Positions 1-7,072 are shown, counted from the stretch's first letter. The stretch is DNA of 19,556 nucleotides from Deltaproteobacteria bacterium (GCA_016234425.1 JACRCA010000157.1:1-19556), one strand, 5' to 3'. The notes: generated by a model from the letters alone, not told the origin. Numbers and translations: made by a program.

Positions 1-470
1 ACCAGGTTGACTTCTATCTTTCTAAGGGACTTTTCCTTGATAGCGTTCATTGGGATCGTGACGTCCAAAGAACCTTCGGTAATGCCTTCAGGCTGAAGAG
101 CCTTCCAAAACGGATAAACCTTCACTATTTTCTCTTCAGATTTATAAGGGATTGGCTTCCCAGCCTCATCCAAGTATTCGAGAGTGACCGCCTGGATGTC
201 CAGGACATCTTTCGATTTATTGGTGATCTTGATCCTCCCCTTGAGGCTCGGCGTCTCGACGATCTCTTTAGAAGCTATGTTTACGGTCATGACGACCTTA
301 AGGTCGCTAAACTCCACAAGAAAAGCCGGTCCCTTAACCTCAGCCTTCGGTGGAACCAAATTCTTAGTGATTTGCTCTTGTGTGGGAGCCTCCACCTTCC
401 GCTCCGCACAACCAAAAAACCCAATGACCATACTTAAAGCTAAAAATATGAAGATCTTTGTGAAATGCAT
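1..470 (-). CDS. Lipoprotein with LEA14/FxLYD-like beta domain (partial, C-terminus beyond window)
   Basis: An open frame starts with ATG at 470 and runs off the left edge, leaving 156 residues visible. A GGGGG-rich ribosome-binding site lies just upstream. The N-terminus has one Lys, a hydrophobic segment (residues 6-20) and a Cys at 21 in the context GFFGC, which fits a lipoprotein signal peptide although the lipobox lacks the usual Leu at -3. A Pro/Lys/Glu-rich linker follows, then from about residue 48 an alternating hydrophobic/charged pattern including GRIKITNKSKDVLDIQ and LEYLDEAGKPI. That resembles the FxLYD/LEA14-type beta-sandwich of small envelope lipoproteins. Family assignment is by pattern only and the role is unknown. 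It is separated from the M42 peptidase gene by about 700 bases with a terminator-like hairpin, so it is probably its own transcription unit. Confidence 0.7.
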   Translation of the reverse strand, partial: MHFTKIFIFLALSMVIGFFGCAERKVEAPTQEQITKNLVPPKAEVKGPAFLVEFSDLKVVMTVNIASKEIVETPSLKGRIKITNKSKDVLDIQAVTLEYLDEAGKPIPYKSEEKIVKVYPFWKALQPEGITEGSLDVTIPMNAIKEKSLRKIEVNL

Positions 471-559
471 ACCCTGTCCCCCTTTCTTGGTTAGTGGTTA
501 GTAGAAATATCAGGCCTTTAGATCCAGCCCCCCCGTTCCCATTTTTGGCCAGCTTTTGG

Positions 560-669
560 TAGATTCTGGCAAGAGTCCATTCGAGGATCCATAAAAAAAC
601 CCGCCAAGAAGTTGTTTAGAGTTCTTTACGGGTTTCTATGTACAAAAAAGGACTCTTGGCAACTAGATT
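560..669. repeat. Possible small inverted-repeat element (MITE-like)
   Basis: Near-perfect 12-base inverted repeats lie at 567-578 (TGGCAAGAGTCC) and 650-661 (GGACTCTTGGCA); 11 of 12 positions pair. A direct repeat TAGATT lies just outside them at 560-565 and 664-669. The interior is AT-rich, has no reading frame and carries another hairpin. This is the layout of a non-autonomous miniature element with a target-site duplication. The spacing between direct repeat and inverted repeat differs by one base on the two sides, and a 6-base repeat can arise by chance. A long structured leader RNA is the main alternative. Confidence 0.35.
593..635 (-). terminator. Rho-independent terminator-like hairpin
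   Basis: AAACCCG (597-603) pairs with CGGGTTT (629-635), and AAGAA (606-610) pairs with TTCTT (622-626) further in, separated by a 2x2 internal loop. On the minus strand the stem is followed by a run of seven T (593-599). It would end minus-strand transcription arriving from the M42 peptidase side before the lipoprotein gene. Confidence 0.5.
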
Positions 670-699
670 TAATAATTTTTATATGCTATTGTCTGCTCA

Positions 700-1099
700 A
701 TGTCAAGAGAAATCGTTAAAACCGTTAATCTTCAAATCTTCAACTCAGAATGTGTGAAAAAATTTGCCTTTAACAAACGCGTAGCATTGAAAGTTAAGTT
801 CAAATTTCAAAATCATTCAGTCAGCGGTCCTAGAATCATGAAGATGGCATGTTGACCTCGATGAAACAACCAGGCATCGCCTCGAATCCTTAGGATTATC
901 GGAAAGTTCGGTCCCCGCTGACTTCAATTTTCTAGTTAAAATGCGGACTGGGCCCATAGGGGCCTCCAGCACAGGCGTATTCCCTGTTGAATGTTTTAAG
1001 TCAGGCGAGCCCACAGCACTTGATTTACATTTGAAATGTTGTATTGTGGAGCAAGATTTAGCACTCACGATTACAGGAAGTAATCAATACCAAAATTGA
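700..1099 (+). pseudogene. Frameshifted gene of unrecognised family
   Basis: Two abutting plus-strand frames read like one protein. The first starts with ATG at 700 and ends at TGA 853-855 (51 residues, ending near SVSGPRIMKMAC). The second is open from 842, just after a stop at 839-841, to TGA 1097-1099 (85 codons). It reads RWHVDLDETTRHRLESLG, then continues with NFLVKMRTGPIGASSTG and ends ALTITGSNQYQN. The second frame has no early start codon, so it needs the first. Shifting by one base around 842-852 would join them into a protein of about 130 residues. The composition (VKVKFKFQ, LDLHLKCCIVEQDLALTI) suggests a beta-rich soluble protein. I do not recognise the family. No clear ribosome-binding site precedes the start. 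A disabling indel or a sequencing error both fit. The region is more AT-rich than its neighbours, so it may be acquired DNA. Confidence 0.5.
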
Positions 1100-1176
1100 G
1101 AGTGTCTGCAACATAAATCCTGACTTTCACAATTTACTATTTCCTCTGAACCCCTGGCCCCCCTCCACCCCAATTT

Positions 1177-2250
1177 TTATTTTGGAATAAAGCTCATTCC
1201 TTCGTTTAGTTTATAGATGAAACCTACCAGGAGCTGGCAGGTGGACTCGAGGTCTTTTAAGGAGAGGACTTCAGTGGGCGTATGCATGTAGCGTAAGGGA
1301 ACACACAGCAAACCAGTGGCCACACCCTTGCGCGATAGCTGGATGACGTTGGCATCTGTTCCCGTGGCTCGCGGGGCACCAAAAATTTGCACGGCCATTT
1401 TCATTTTTTTAGCCGTTCTTACCAGAAGGTCATAAACCAGGGGGTTAATATTCGCGCCGCGGGCGATGATCGGCCCAGCTCCGAGCTTATATTCACCGAC
1501 CCGCTTTTTTTCCGCATCGGGATAATCGCTGGCATGCCCCACCTCAACGGCGATGCCCACGTCTGGCTGAATTTGATATGCGCTGGTCGTCGCTCCCCGA
1601 AGGCCAAGTTCCTCCTGGACCGTGGAGACGCCGTAAACCGTGCAGCGGGGGCGTTCTCTTTTTTCCCCGATCCGCCGCAGCACGTCGGCCACTACAAAGC
1701 TTCCTACCTTGTCATCGAATCCCCGAGAAACTACCCGATCTCCGGAGAGTTTTTCCAAACCACCAGCAAAGGTTACGGGGTTACCGATTTTGACCAATCT
1801 TTCTGCTTCCTTCTTGTTCTTGGCCCCGATGTCGATGAACTGGTTATGAATCTGGACCACCTTCTCCCGATCTTTTTGTTCGAGCAGGTGGATCGGTTTC
1901 CGTCCGATAATGCCCATCAGGGGCCCCTTCTGGGAATGGATCCATACACGCTTACCTGGCAGGAGTTGATCATCCACTCCACCGATCGGGGCAAAATAAA
2001 GAAACCCATTTTCGTCGATGTACTTCACCATGAAGCCGACTTCATCGCAATGGCCGGCGAGCATGACAGTGAGCGGGTCCTTTCCGCGACCCTTGATCAA
2101 GCCAGAAGTATTTCCCAGAACATCGGTCTGCACCTCATCGACGTAATGTTGAATATATTCCCGGAAGACCTTCTGCGCGGGTTGCTCATATCCTGAAGGG
2201 CTGGGGACTTCCGAAAGTTGTTTTAAAAATTCAAGAGAATCTGGACGCAT
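1177..2250 (-). CDS. M42 family metallopeptidase (TET-type aminopeptidase / endoglucanase M-like)
   Basis: A 357-residue protein, the usual size for M42 peptidases, which are cytoplasmic di-metal aminopeptidases that often form tetrahedral 12-mers and trim short peptides. Visible motifs are AGHCDEVGF (His67, Asp69), RGFDDKVG (Asp179), VQEELGLRG (Glu213 likely the general base, Glu214 a ligand), AVEVGHASD (Glu236) and MHTPTEV (His323). The ligand at 236 is Glu where many M42 enzymes have Asp. I chose ATG at 2250 because AGGAGG sits five bases upstream; an in-frame ATG at 2271 lies before that site and is less likely. It stands alone on the minus strand, divergent from the kor operon. Its substrate cannot be told from sequence. 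Confidence 0.93.
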   Translation of the reverse strand: MRPDSLEFLKQLSEVPSPSGYEQPAQKVFREYIQHYVDEVQTDVLGNTSGLIKGRGKDPLTVMLAGHCDEVGFMVKYIDENGFLYFAPIGGVDDQLLPGKRVWIHSQKGPLMGIIGRKPIHLLEQKDREKVVQIHNQFIDIGAKNKKEAERLVKIGNPVTFAGGLEKLSGDRVVSRGFDDKVGSFVVADVLRRIGEKRERPRCTVYGVSTVQEELGLRGATTSAYQIQPDVGIAVEVGHASDYPDAEKKRVGEYKLGAGPIIARGANINPLVYDLLVRTAKKMKMAVQIFGAPRATGTDANVIQLSRKGVATGLLCVPLRYMHTPTEVLSLKDLESTCQLLVGFIYKLNEGMSFIPK

Positions 2251-2310
2251 CGATTCCTCCTCTGCATTCATCGGTGGGATAAAATTCTAGGCTTTTCCTG
2301 TTGGATAATT

Positions 2311-2339
2311 AGAATATCTCATCCTATCGCTCTGATCAA
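2311..2339 (-). promoter_or_regulatory. Candidate sigma-70 promoter for the M42 peptidase gene
   Basis: Read on the minus strand, TTGATC (2334-2339) and TATTCT (2311-2316) are separated by 17 bases; each hexamer matches consensus at four of six positions. The predicted start near 2304 gives a leader of about 55 bases before the ATG at 2250. Confidence 0.4.
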
Positions 2340-2445
2340 GATCTGAAAAGAGTCCAAGGGGTCAAGGGTTCTAGGGGGCCAGGGAGATTCAGAGATTCAA
2401 TGAGAGGGGAGAGTGAAACTTAAAGGAGGGCAAACCCTCAAGGGA

Positions 2446-2474
2446 TTGTGGTTTAAAATTTTTATTGGTATATT
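2446..2474 (+). promoter_or_regulatory. Candidate sigma-70 promoter for the kor operon
   Basis: TTGTGG (2446-2451), a 17-base spacer and TATATT (2469-2474, five of six matches). Transcription would start about 2481, only about 14 bases before the korA start. That short leader agrees with the absence of a good ribosome-binding site there. The -35 box is weak. Confidence 0.4.
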
Positions 2475-2494
2475 AGGGCATCATTCATGAAAAT

Positions 2495-3664
2495 TTGGTG
2501 GAGCTCGATTTCCTTGGAAAAGAAAGCGCAAGTTTTGCCGTGCAAAAATTTGTAATCCATGGAAATGAAGCCTGCGTCCAGGGAGCCATTGCCGCAGGGT
2601 GCCGGTTTTTTGCGGGATATCCCATCACCCCAGCTTCGGAGATCACCGAGCTCATGGCTCGTCTACTCCCGCAGCATCGGGGAGTTTTCCTGCAGATGGA
2701 GGACGAGATCGCTTCCATCTGTGCCGCTCTGGGGGCGGCCTGGGGTGGCGCCAAAGCCTGCACAGCCACTTCGGGCCCCGGGTTCACTTTAAAGCAGGAA
2801 GGAATCGGTTGGGCCGCAGAGACGGACACTCCCATTGTGGTCATCGACGTCATGCGCGGAGGCCCTTCCACCGGCCAACCCACTTCATCGTCGCAGCAAG
2901 ATGTGATGCAGGCCAAGTATGGCTCTCACGGGGATTACGAAGTGATTGTCCTGACCCCGTCGAGTGTTCAGGAAGCTTTTGACCTGACCGTGAAGGCCTT
3001 TAACCTTGCGGAAATCTACCGCAACCCGGTCATCCTTCTTTCTGACGAAATTATCGGACATACCCGGGAGAAAATTCGGATTCCTGAACGGGTAGAGGTC
3101 GTGCCCCGCAGAAGGCCGGAGAGTTCCCCGAAGGATTACATCCCTTTTCGGCCCAATGCCCAAGGATTCCTGAACGGGATGCCCGCTTTCAACCAGGGCT
3201 ACGGAGTCTTAGTGGATGGACAGCTCCACGATGAATTCGGGGTTCGAGCGGGCCACAAGCCAGATGTGGCGGCGAAGCTGGTGGAACGAATTTGCCGGAA
3301 AATCACGGATCATGCGCCTGAGCTTGTCGATGTAGAGGAATGGTTGCTCGAGGATGCGGAGGTGGCGGTTGTGGCCTATGGGAGCCCGGCAAGGCCCGCG
3401 CTGCGGGCGGTGAAAGAGGCTCGCTCGGCCGGGTTGAAAGCTGGGTATTTAAAAATACGCACCCTCTGGCCATTCCCGGAAAATGTGATAGATAAACTTT
3501 GCTCGCAAGTAAGAAAGATTGTCTTCCCCGAGATGAATATGGGAAAGATTGTGCGGGAAGTTGAAAGGGTGGCGGCAGGAAGAGTGCAGGTGGTCTCTTT
3601 GCCCAAATTAGGGGGCGAGATGCACACACCCTGGGAAATACTAAAAGCCATGAGCAATGACTGA
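2495..3664 (+). CDS. korA: 2-oxoacid:ferredoxin oxidoreductase, alpha subunit (KorA type)
   Basis: The 389-residue alpha subunit of a four-subunit enzyme that oxidatively decarboxylates a 2-oxoacid to its acyl-CoA and reduces ferredoxin. The N-terminal pyrimidine-binding domain shows GNEACVQGAIAAGCRFFAGY, then YPITPASE (42-49), TSGPG (92-96) and RGGPSTGQPT (121-130). The transketolase-C-like domain II occupies roughly residues 250-389. There is no fused gamma domain, as expected because gamma is a separate gene downstream. The start is uncertain: the frame opens after a stop at 2474, and TTG 2495 or GTG 2498 are the only plausible starts, with no clear Shine-Dalgarno. The family includes 2-oxoglutarate and branched-chain 2-oxoacid enzymes. 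The A-B-D-C set and its motifs fit 2-oxoglutarate best, but specificity is inferred. Confidence 0.9.
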   Translation: MVELDFLGKESASFAVQKFVIHGNEACVQGAIAAGCRFFAGYPITPASEITELMARLLPQHRGVFLQMEDEIASICAALGAAWGGAKACTATSGPGFTLKQEGIGWAAETDTPIVVIDVMRGGPSTGQPTSSSQQDVMQAKYGSHGDYEVIVLTPSSVQEAFDLTVKAFNLAEIYRNPVILLSDEIIGHTREKIRIPERVEVVPRRRPESSPKDYIPFRPNAQGFLNGMPAFNQGYGVLVDGQLHDEFGVRAGHKPDVAAKLVERICRKITDHAPELVDVEEWLLEDAEVAVVAYGSPARPALRAVKEARSAGLKAGYLKIRTLWPFPENVIDKLCSQVRKIVFPEMNMGKIVREVERVAAGRVQVVSLPKLGGEMHTPWEILKAMSND

Positions 3665-3709
3665 TGATCAATGGCCAATAATCAATGATAATTGATAACT
3701 GATAATTGT
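3661..3709. repeat. Degenerate TGATAATTGA-type short repeat between korA and korB
   Basis: The spacer is built of imperfect copies of a word like TGATCAATGGCCAATAATCA, then TGATAATTGATAACTGATAA. Low-complexity repeats of this type occur in intergenic DNA of some bacteria. It sits inside the operon and takes the place where a korB ribosome-binding site would be expected. Confidence 0.55.
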
Positions 3710-3714
3710 TTTTT

Positions 3715-4524
3715 ATGAATCCTTTGGCGGAAAAATATTTGCGCAAAGCCGCACTGCCTTTAATCTTCTGCGCAGGTTGTGGCGATGGGACGGTCTTGAA
3801 TGTCTTTCTGCGGGCTATCGAGGAGATGGGTATTTTTGATGAATTGGCCTTGGTGGGCGGGATTGGTTGTTCAGGCTGGCTGCCCACGTATCTCCGGACT
3901 GATGTACTGCATGTCCTCCATGGCCGAGCCATTCCTTTTGCCAGCGGGTTGAAGTTGACAGATCCCCGGAGAAAGGTTGTAGTTTTTACTGGAGATGGAG
4001 ATTGCGTGGGAATCGGCGGGAATCATTTTATTCATGGGGCCAGGCGGAATATCGACCTGACCGTAATTATGATGAACAATGGGATTTACGGGATGACCGG
4101 AGGGCAGATGGCCCCTACCACTCCACTCCAGGGCCGCACCCAAACTTCCCCCTATGGCAACATTGAGTTTCCTTTTGATGTCTGCGATCTGGCGCGGGCG
4201 GCGGGAGCGACGTACGTGGCTCGCTGGACCACTGCCCATCCGAAGCAACTCTTGCAGGCCATCATCGAAGGAATCTCTCATTCAGGATTTTCTTTCATCG
4301 AGGTGCTCTCCCAGTGCCCCACCCAGGCTGGAAGATATATAGAAGGAACCAGCGACCCAGGTGAGCTTTTGGCCCTTTTTAAAAAAAGGGCGATCCCAGT
4401 CGATCAGGCAAAGAACATGCCTCCATCTGATCTGGAAGGGAAGATCATCGTCGGCAAATTACATCATTCCTTAGGGAAAAAGGAGTTCAGCAAGGCCCTT
4501 TATGAGAGTTTCCCGGAAGAGTAA
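3715..4524 (+). CDS. korB: 2-oxoacid:ferredoxin oxidoreductase, beta (TPP) subunit (KorB type)
   Basis: A 269-residue beta subunit that binds thiamine diphosphate and the proximal 4Fe-4S cluster. The TPP motif runs from GDGDCVGIGG (93-102) to MNNGIYGMTGGQ (about 120-131). Likely cluster ligands are Cys19 and Cys22 (FCAGCGDG), Cys52 (GIGCSG) and Cys201 (SQCPTQAGR), the pattern known for this enzyme family. I start at ATG 3715 rather than the in-frame TTG at 3706 because the conserved N-terminus (NPLAEKYLRKAALPLIFC) begins there. No Shine-Dalgarno is visible in the repeat-like spacer, so translation may be coupled to korA. The 3' end overlaps korD by 23 bases. Confidence 0.92.
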   Translation: MNPLAEKYLRKAALPLIFCAGCGDGTVLNVFLRAIEEMGIFDELALVGGIGCSGWLPTYLRTDVLHVLHGRAIPFASGLKLTDPRRKVVVFTGDGDCVGIGGNHFIHGARRNIDLTVIMMNNGIYGMTGGQMAPTTPLQGRTQTSPYGNIEFPFDVCDLARAAGATYVARWTTAHPKQLLQAIIEGISHSGFSFIEVLSQCPTQAGRYIEGTSDPGELLALFKKRAIPVDQAKNMPPSDLEGKIIVGKLHHSLGKKEFSKALYESFPEE

Positions 4525-4741
4525 AAGAGCATTTACCGTTATCATTGATGGAGAATATTGCAAGGGCTGCAATCTTTGCCTCCAGGTATGTCCTAAAAAG
4601 GTTTTTTCCAGGGGAGAAAAGCGCAGCCGGGAAGGCTACCGGATGCCAGATGTTTCCCAGGAAGGGCAATGTTCAGGCTGTCTTCTGTGTGAAATGACCT
4701 GCCCAGATTTGGCCTTATCGGTTGGGGAAATGAAAACATGA
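4502..4741 (+). CDS. korD: Ferredoxin subunit of 2-oxoacid:ferredoxin oxidoreductase (delta), two 4Fe-4S
   Basis: A 79-residue 2[4Fe-4S] ferredoxin-type subunit that passes electrons from the TPP/Fe-S core to external ferredoxin. Two complete motifs are present: Cys20, 23, 26, 30 (CKGCNLCLQVCP) and Cys57, 60, 63, 67 (CSGCLLCEMTCP). About 19 residues precede the first motif, including a basic start (RVSRKSKRA). ATG 4502 lies inside the end of korB; no later in-frame ATG precedes the first motif, so this start is favoured. The stop overlaps the korC start by ATGA, a sign of translational coupling. Confidence 0.93.
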   Translation: MRVSRKSKRAFTVIIDGEYCKGCNLCLQVCPKKVFSRGEKRSREGYRMPDVSQEGQCSGCLLCEMTCPDLALSVGEMKT

Positions 4742-5325
4742 GAAGGGAAATTCGCATTGCCGGATTCGGAGGGCAGGGAGTCGTAACCATGGGCACAATC
4801 CTGGCCGTCGCTGCGGGCATCTATGAAGATCTGGAAGTGGCTCAGACCCAAAGCTATGGGCCGGAGGCTCGGGGCGGCGCCTGCCGCGCTGACCTGGTCA
4901 TCAGCGACGAACCCATCGATTATACCAAACCTTTAGCTCTGGACATTTTCATTGCCCTCTCGCCAGCTGGGATAGAAAGATACTGGTCTGAGGTTCAGGA
5001 AGGAAAGACAGTGGTACTGGTGGATAAGACGCTTATTCCTGATGCTCCAAAACATTCTCCTCAAGTTTTGGCCATTGAGGCGACCCGAATTGCTGAAGAA
5101 GAATTCCAGGACCGGGTAGTAGCCAACATGGTCATGCTGGGGCTCTTGTCTGCCCGCACGAGCTGGGTCAGCTTAAAAGCTCTGGAAGAGGCCTTAAAGG
5201 GACGGATTCCAGAAAGAGCCCTGGAGATCAGCAAAGCTGCCCTGAGACGAGGATTCGAATTAGGATCGAAACTAAAGGCTGAAGAAAACAAACCATGTAA
5301 GAAGAAGAATGATAATCAGGAGTGA
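4738..5325 (+). CDS. korC: 2-oxoacid:ferredoxin oxidoreductase, gamma subunit (KorC type)
   Basis: A 195-residue gamma subunit, the catalytic-domain partner of four-subunit oxidoreductases. The N-terminus has the diagnostic IRIAGFGGQGVVTMG (residues 4-18), followed by SYGPEARGGACRADLVISD (about 39-57), both typical of the POR_N/gamma fold. The C-terminal part is helical and ends in a Lys/Glu-rich tail. It starts inside the korD stop codon (ATGA overlap), so A-B-D-C form one operon. The operon seems to end here: 117 bases follow before the next gene, with no strong terminator visible. Confidence 0.92.
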   Translation: MRREIRIAGFGGQGVVTMGTILAVAAGIYEDLEVAQTQSYGPEARGGACRADLVISDEPIDYTKPLALDIFIALSPAGIERYWSEVQEGKTVVLVDKTLIPDAPKHSPQVLAIEATRIAEEEFQDRVVANMVMLGLLSARTSWVSLKALEEALKGRIPERALEISKAALRRGFELGSKLKAEENKPCKKKNDNQE

Positions 5326-5442
5326 GCTTTTTAAAAAATCCACGGCCTGGGCCAATTCAGAGGAGGGGGCTAATCTTTATTGGGGATCGAAGTGAAATCT
5401 CTCTTTTATCGGCCTTAAAAATCATATTTTGAGGAGGTTTGG

Positions 5443-6879
5443 ATGGGCATTCGTATGGAGAAAGAGTACTGGGAAAGCATTCGCAAGCAGAAGCCAAAAG
5501 TTTTTATCTTTGGAGAAAAGGTTGAGAATGTGATCGACCATCCCTTAATCAAAGGATCAGCAAGTGGGGCCGCGTTAACTTTTCGTTATGCCGACGACCC
5601 CAAGTATCAAGATCTCTTTACTATCCACTCGCCCCTATTAAATGAACGAGTCAACCGGTATGTCTCGATTCACAATACGATCGAAGACTTGATGGACAAG
5701 GTAAAACTCATCCGGTTTGTGGCCCAAAAAACCGGGGAGTGTGCTCAACGCTGCATGGGTTGGGATGCCCTGAATGCCCTCTACAGCGTGACCTATGAGA
5801 CCGACCAGAAATACGGGACCCCGTATCATGAACGATTCAGAAAATTCCTGACCTGGGTGCAAAAGAACGATATCATGGTCCATGGAACCATGACCGATCC
5901 CCGGGGAGATCGAAGCTTGAAGCCCGCCCAGCAGAAAGATCCAGACCTCTATTTGCGGATTGTGGAGAAGCGGAAAGATGGGATCGTCGTCCGGGGAGCA
6001 AAAGCCCATCAGGGAGGCATTCTGAACCACGAGGAATTTATTGCCATGCCCTCGGTCTCCCTGCGGCCGGAGGATAAAGACTATGCTGTGTCCTTTGCTT
6101 TACCCGTGGACACGGAAGGGATTACTTACGTATTCGGAAGACATTCCATGGATGACCGGCTGCTGGAAGGAACTCAATTTGACATGGGAAACGTCCATTT
6201 CGGCCGCTATGCTATGTGGGTTTTCTTTGATGATGTTTTTGTTCCTTGGGAACGAGTGTTCCTCTGTGGGGAGACGGAATTCGCTAGTCTAATTGTAGAA
6301 CGTTTTGCCGGATTGCACCGCCAGAATTATGGAGCCTGTTCGGCGGGAGGGATGGATGTCCTCATCGGGGCTACCGCTCTGATCGCGGAATACAATGGGA
6401 TTGCCAATGCATCGCACGTGAGAGATAAGATCTTAGAAATGTGTGCTCTGAACGAGACGATGTACCAGGGCTCACTGGCGTGTTCTTCCCAGGGGGAGAT
6501 GACCCCCTCTGGCGTTTGCGTCATGAACAAACTCTTGGCTTACGTTACGAAGTACAACGTAACCCGGTTTCCTTATGAAATTGCTCGGCTGGCACAAGAC
6601 ATCTGTGGTGGCATTATCGGCACCATGCCTTCGGAAAAGGACTTTCGCCATCCGGAAGTGGGAAAGAAACTTCAGAAGTATTTAAAGGGGGTGGATCATG
6701 TACCCACAGAATTCCGCATGCGGATCATCCGCCTGATTGAGCGCATGACCTGTGGAAGGACCCTTCTGGTTTGCATGCACGGGGCCGGGTCTCCTTTTGC
6801 CAATAAAATGATGATTGGAAGATACACGGATATGGAAGAGAAGAAGAACTTGGCCAAGGAGATCGCCGGAATCGAATGA
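5443..6879 (+). CDS. 4-hydroxybutyryl-CoA dehydratase-like / 4-hydroxyphenylacetate 3-hydroxylase family protein
   Basis: A 478-residue member of the HpaB/AbfD flavoprotein family with a strong GAGGAGG ribosome-binding site. The monooxygenase branch lacks an Fe-S cluster, while 4-hydroxybutyryl-CoA dehydratase (AbfD) binds one through Cys99, Cys103, His292 and Cys299. Here Cys100 and Cys104 (GECAQRCMG) and His292 and Cys299 (LHRQNYGACS) keep both spacings, so a 4Fe-4S dehydratase/isomerase is far more likely than an oxygenase. Flavin-region motifs such as HGTMTDPRGDRS (147-158) and FDDVFVPWERVF (262-273) are present. As I recall, AbfD has Lys at 300 after the last ligand; here it is Ser, so the substrate may differ from 4-hydroxybutyryl-CoA. 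The gene follows the kor operon by 117 bases and may use its acyl-CoA product. Confidence 0.85.
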   Translation: MGIRMEKEYWESIRKQKPKVFIFGEKVENVIDHPLIKGSASGAALTFRYADDPKYQDLFTIHSPLLNERVNRYVSIHNTIEDLMDKVKLIRFVAQKTGECAQRCMGWDALNALYSVTYETDQKYGTPYHERFRKFLTWVQKNDIMVHGTMTDPRGDRSLKPAQQKDPDLYLRIVEKRKDGIVVRGAKAHQGGILNHEEFIAMPSVSLRPEDKDYAVSFALPVDTEGITYVFGRHSMDDRLLEGTQFDMGNVHFGRYAMWVFFDDVFVPWERVFLCGETEFASLIVERFAGLHRQNYGACSAGGMDVLIGATALIAEYNGIANASHVRDKILEMCALNETMYQGSLACSSQGEMTPSGVCVMNKLLAYVTKYNVTRFPYEIARLAQDICGGIIGTMPSEKDFRHPEVGKKLQKYLKGVDHVPTEFRMRIIRLIERMTCGRTLLVCMHGAGSPFANKMMIGRYTDMEEKKNLAKEIAGIE

Positions 6880-7017
6880 TCGAAAGTTTTTGAGGTTATG
6901 GGCCGGTTGGGAAGGCCCGAGGAGGTCGCCTCGGTGGTTGTTTTTCTGGCGTCCGATGAGGCGAGTTATATCACTGGCGCCGTTATCGATGTCAATGGTG
7001 GTCGTTTCATGATGTAA
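6880..7017 (+). pseudogene. C-terminal remnant of a short-chain dehydrogenase/reductase
   Basis: Directly after the dehydratase stop, and in the same frame, 45 codons read SKVFEVMGRLGRPEEVASVV and then FLASDEASYITGAVIDVNGG before TAA at 7015. This is the typical C-terminus of FabG-like SDR enzymes. The Rossmann fold and the catalytic Ser-Tyr-Lys are absent, so it cannot be a working enzyme. It could be translated from ATG 6898 (39 residues), but no clear ribosome-binding site supports that. A deletion or recombination that removed the first 80% of an SDR gene is the simplest explanation. Confidence 0.75.
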
Positions 7018-7072
7018 AAGGGACGTGGTCAAGTTCCTATTCTTTGAAAAAGATAGAAAGGAGGACGAGACG

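Noticed and set aside
842..858. Programmed +1 frameshift like that of prfB (TGT TGA C)
   Set aside because: The tRNA reading TGT could not re-pair with GTT and no upstream stimulatory Shine-Dalgarno is present; a simple indel fits better.
817..1068. Minus-strand open frame of 83 codons
   Set aside because: The plus strand of the same stretch reads far more like protein, and no ribosome-binding site is present.
1387..2196. Long plus-strand open frame (269 codons) opposite the M42 gene
   Set aside because: It lies wholly antisense to a gene with complete catalytic motifs, and its translation shows no family pattern.
2425..2438. Small hairpin GAGGG-CAAA-CCCTC before korA
   Set aside because: Only five base pairs, upstream of the predicted transcription start, and no T run.
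3303..3932. Minus-strand open frame (209 codons) across korA, the spacer and korB
   Set aside because: Antisense to two well-supported genes; it reads through the low-complexity spacer and is Pro/Ser/Arg-rich, as shadows are.
6542..6561. Inverted repeat GTTACG...CGTAAC inside the dehydratase gene
   Set aside because: It lies within a conserved coding stretch and is short enough to be chance.
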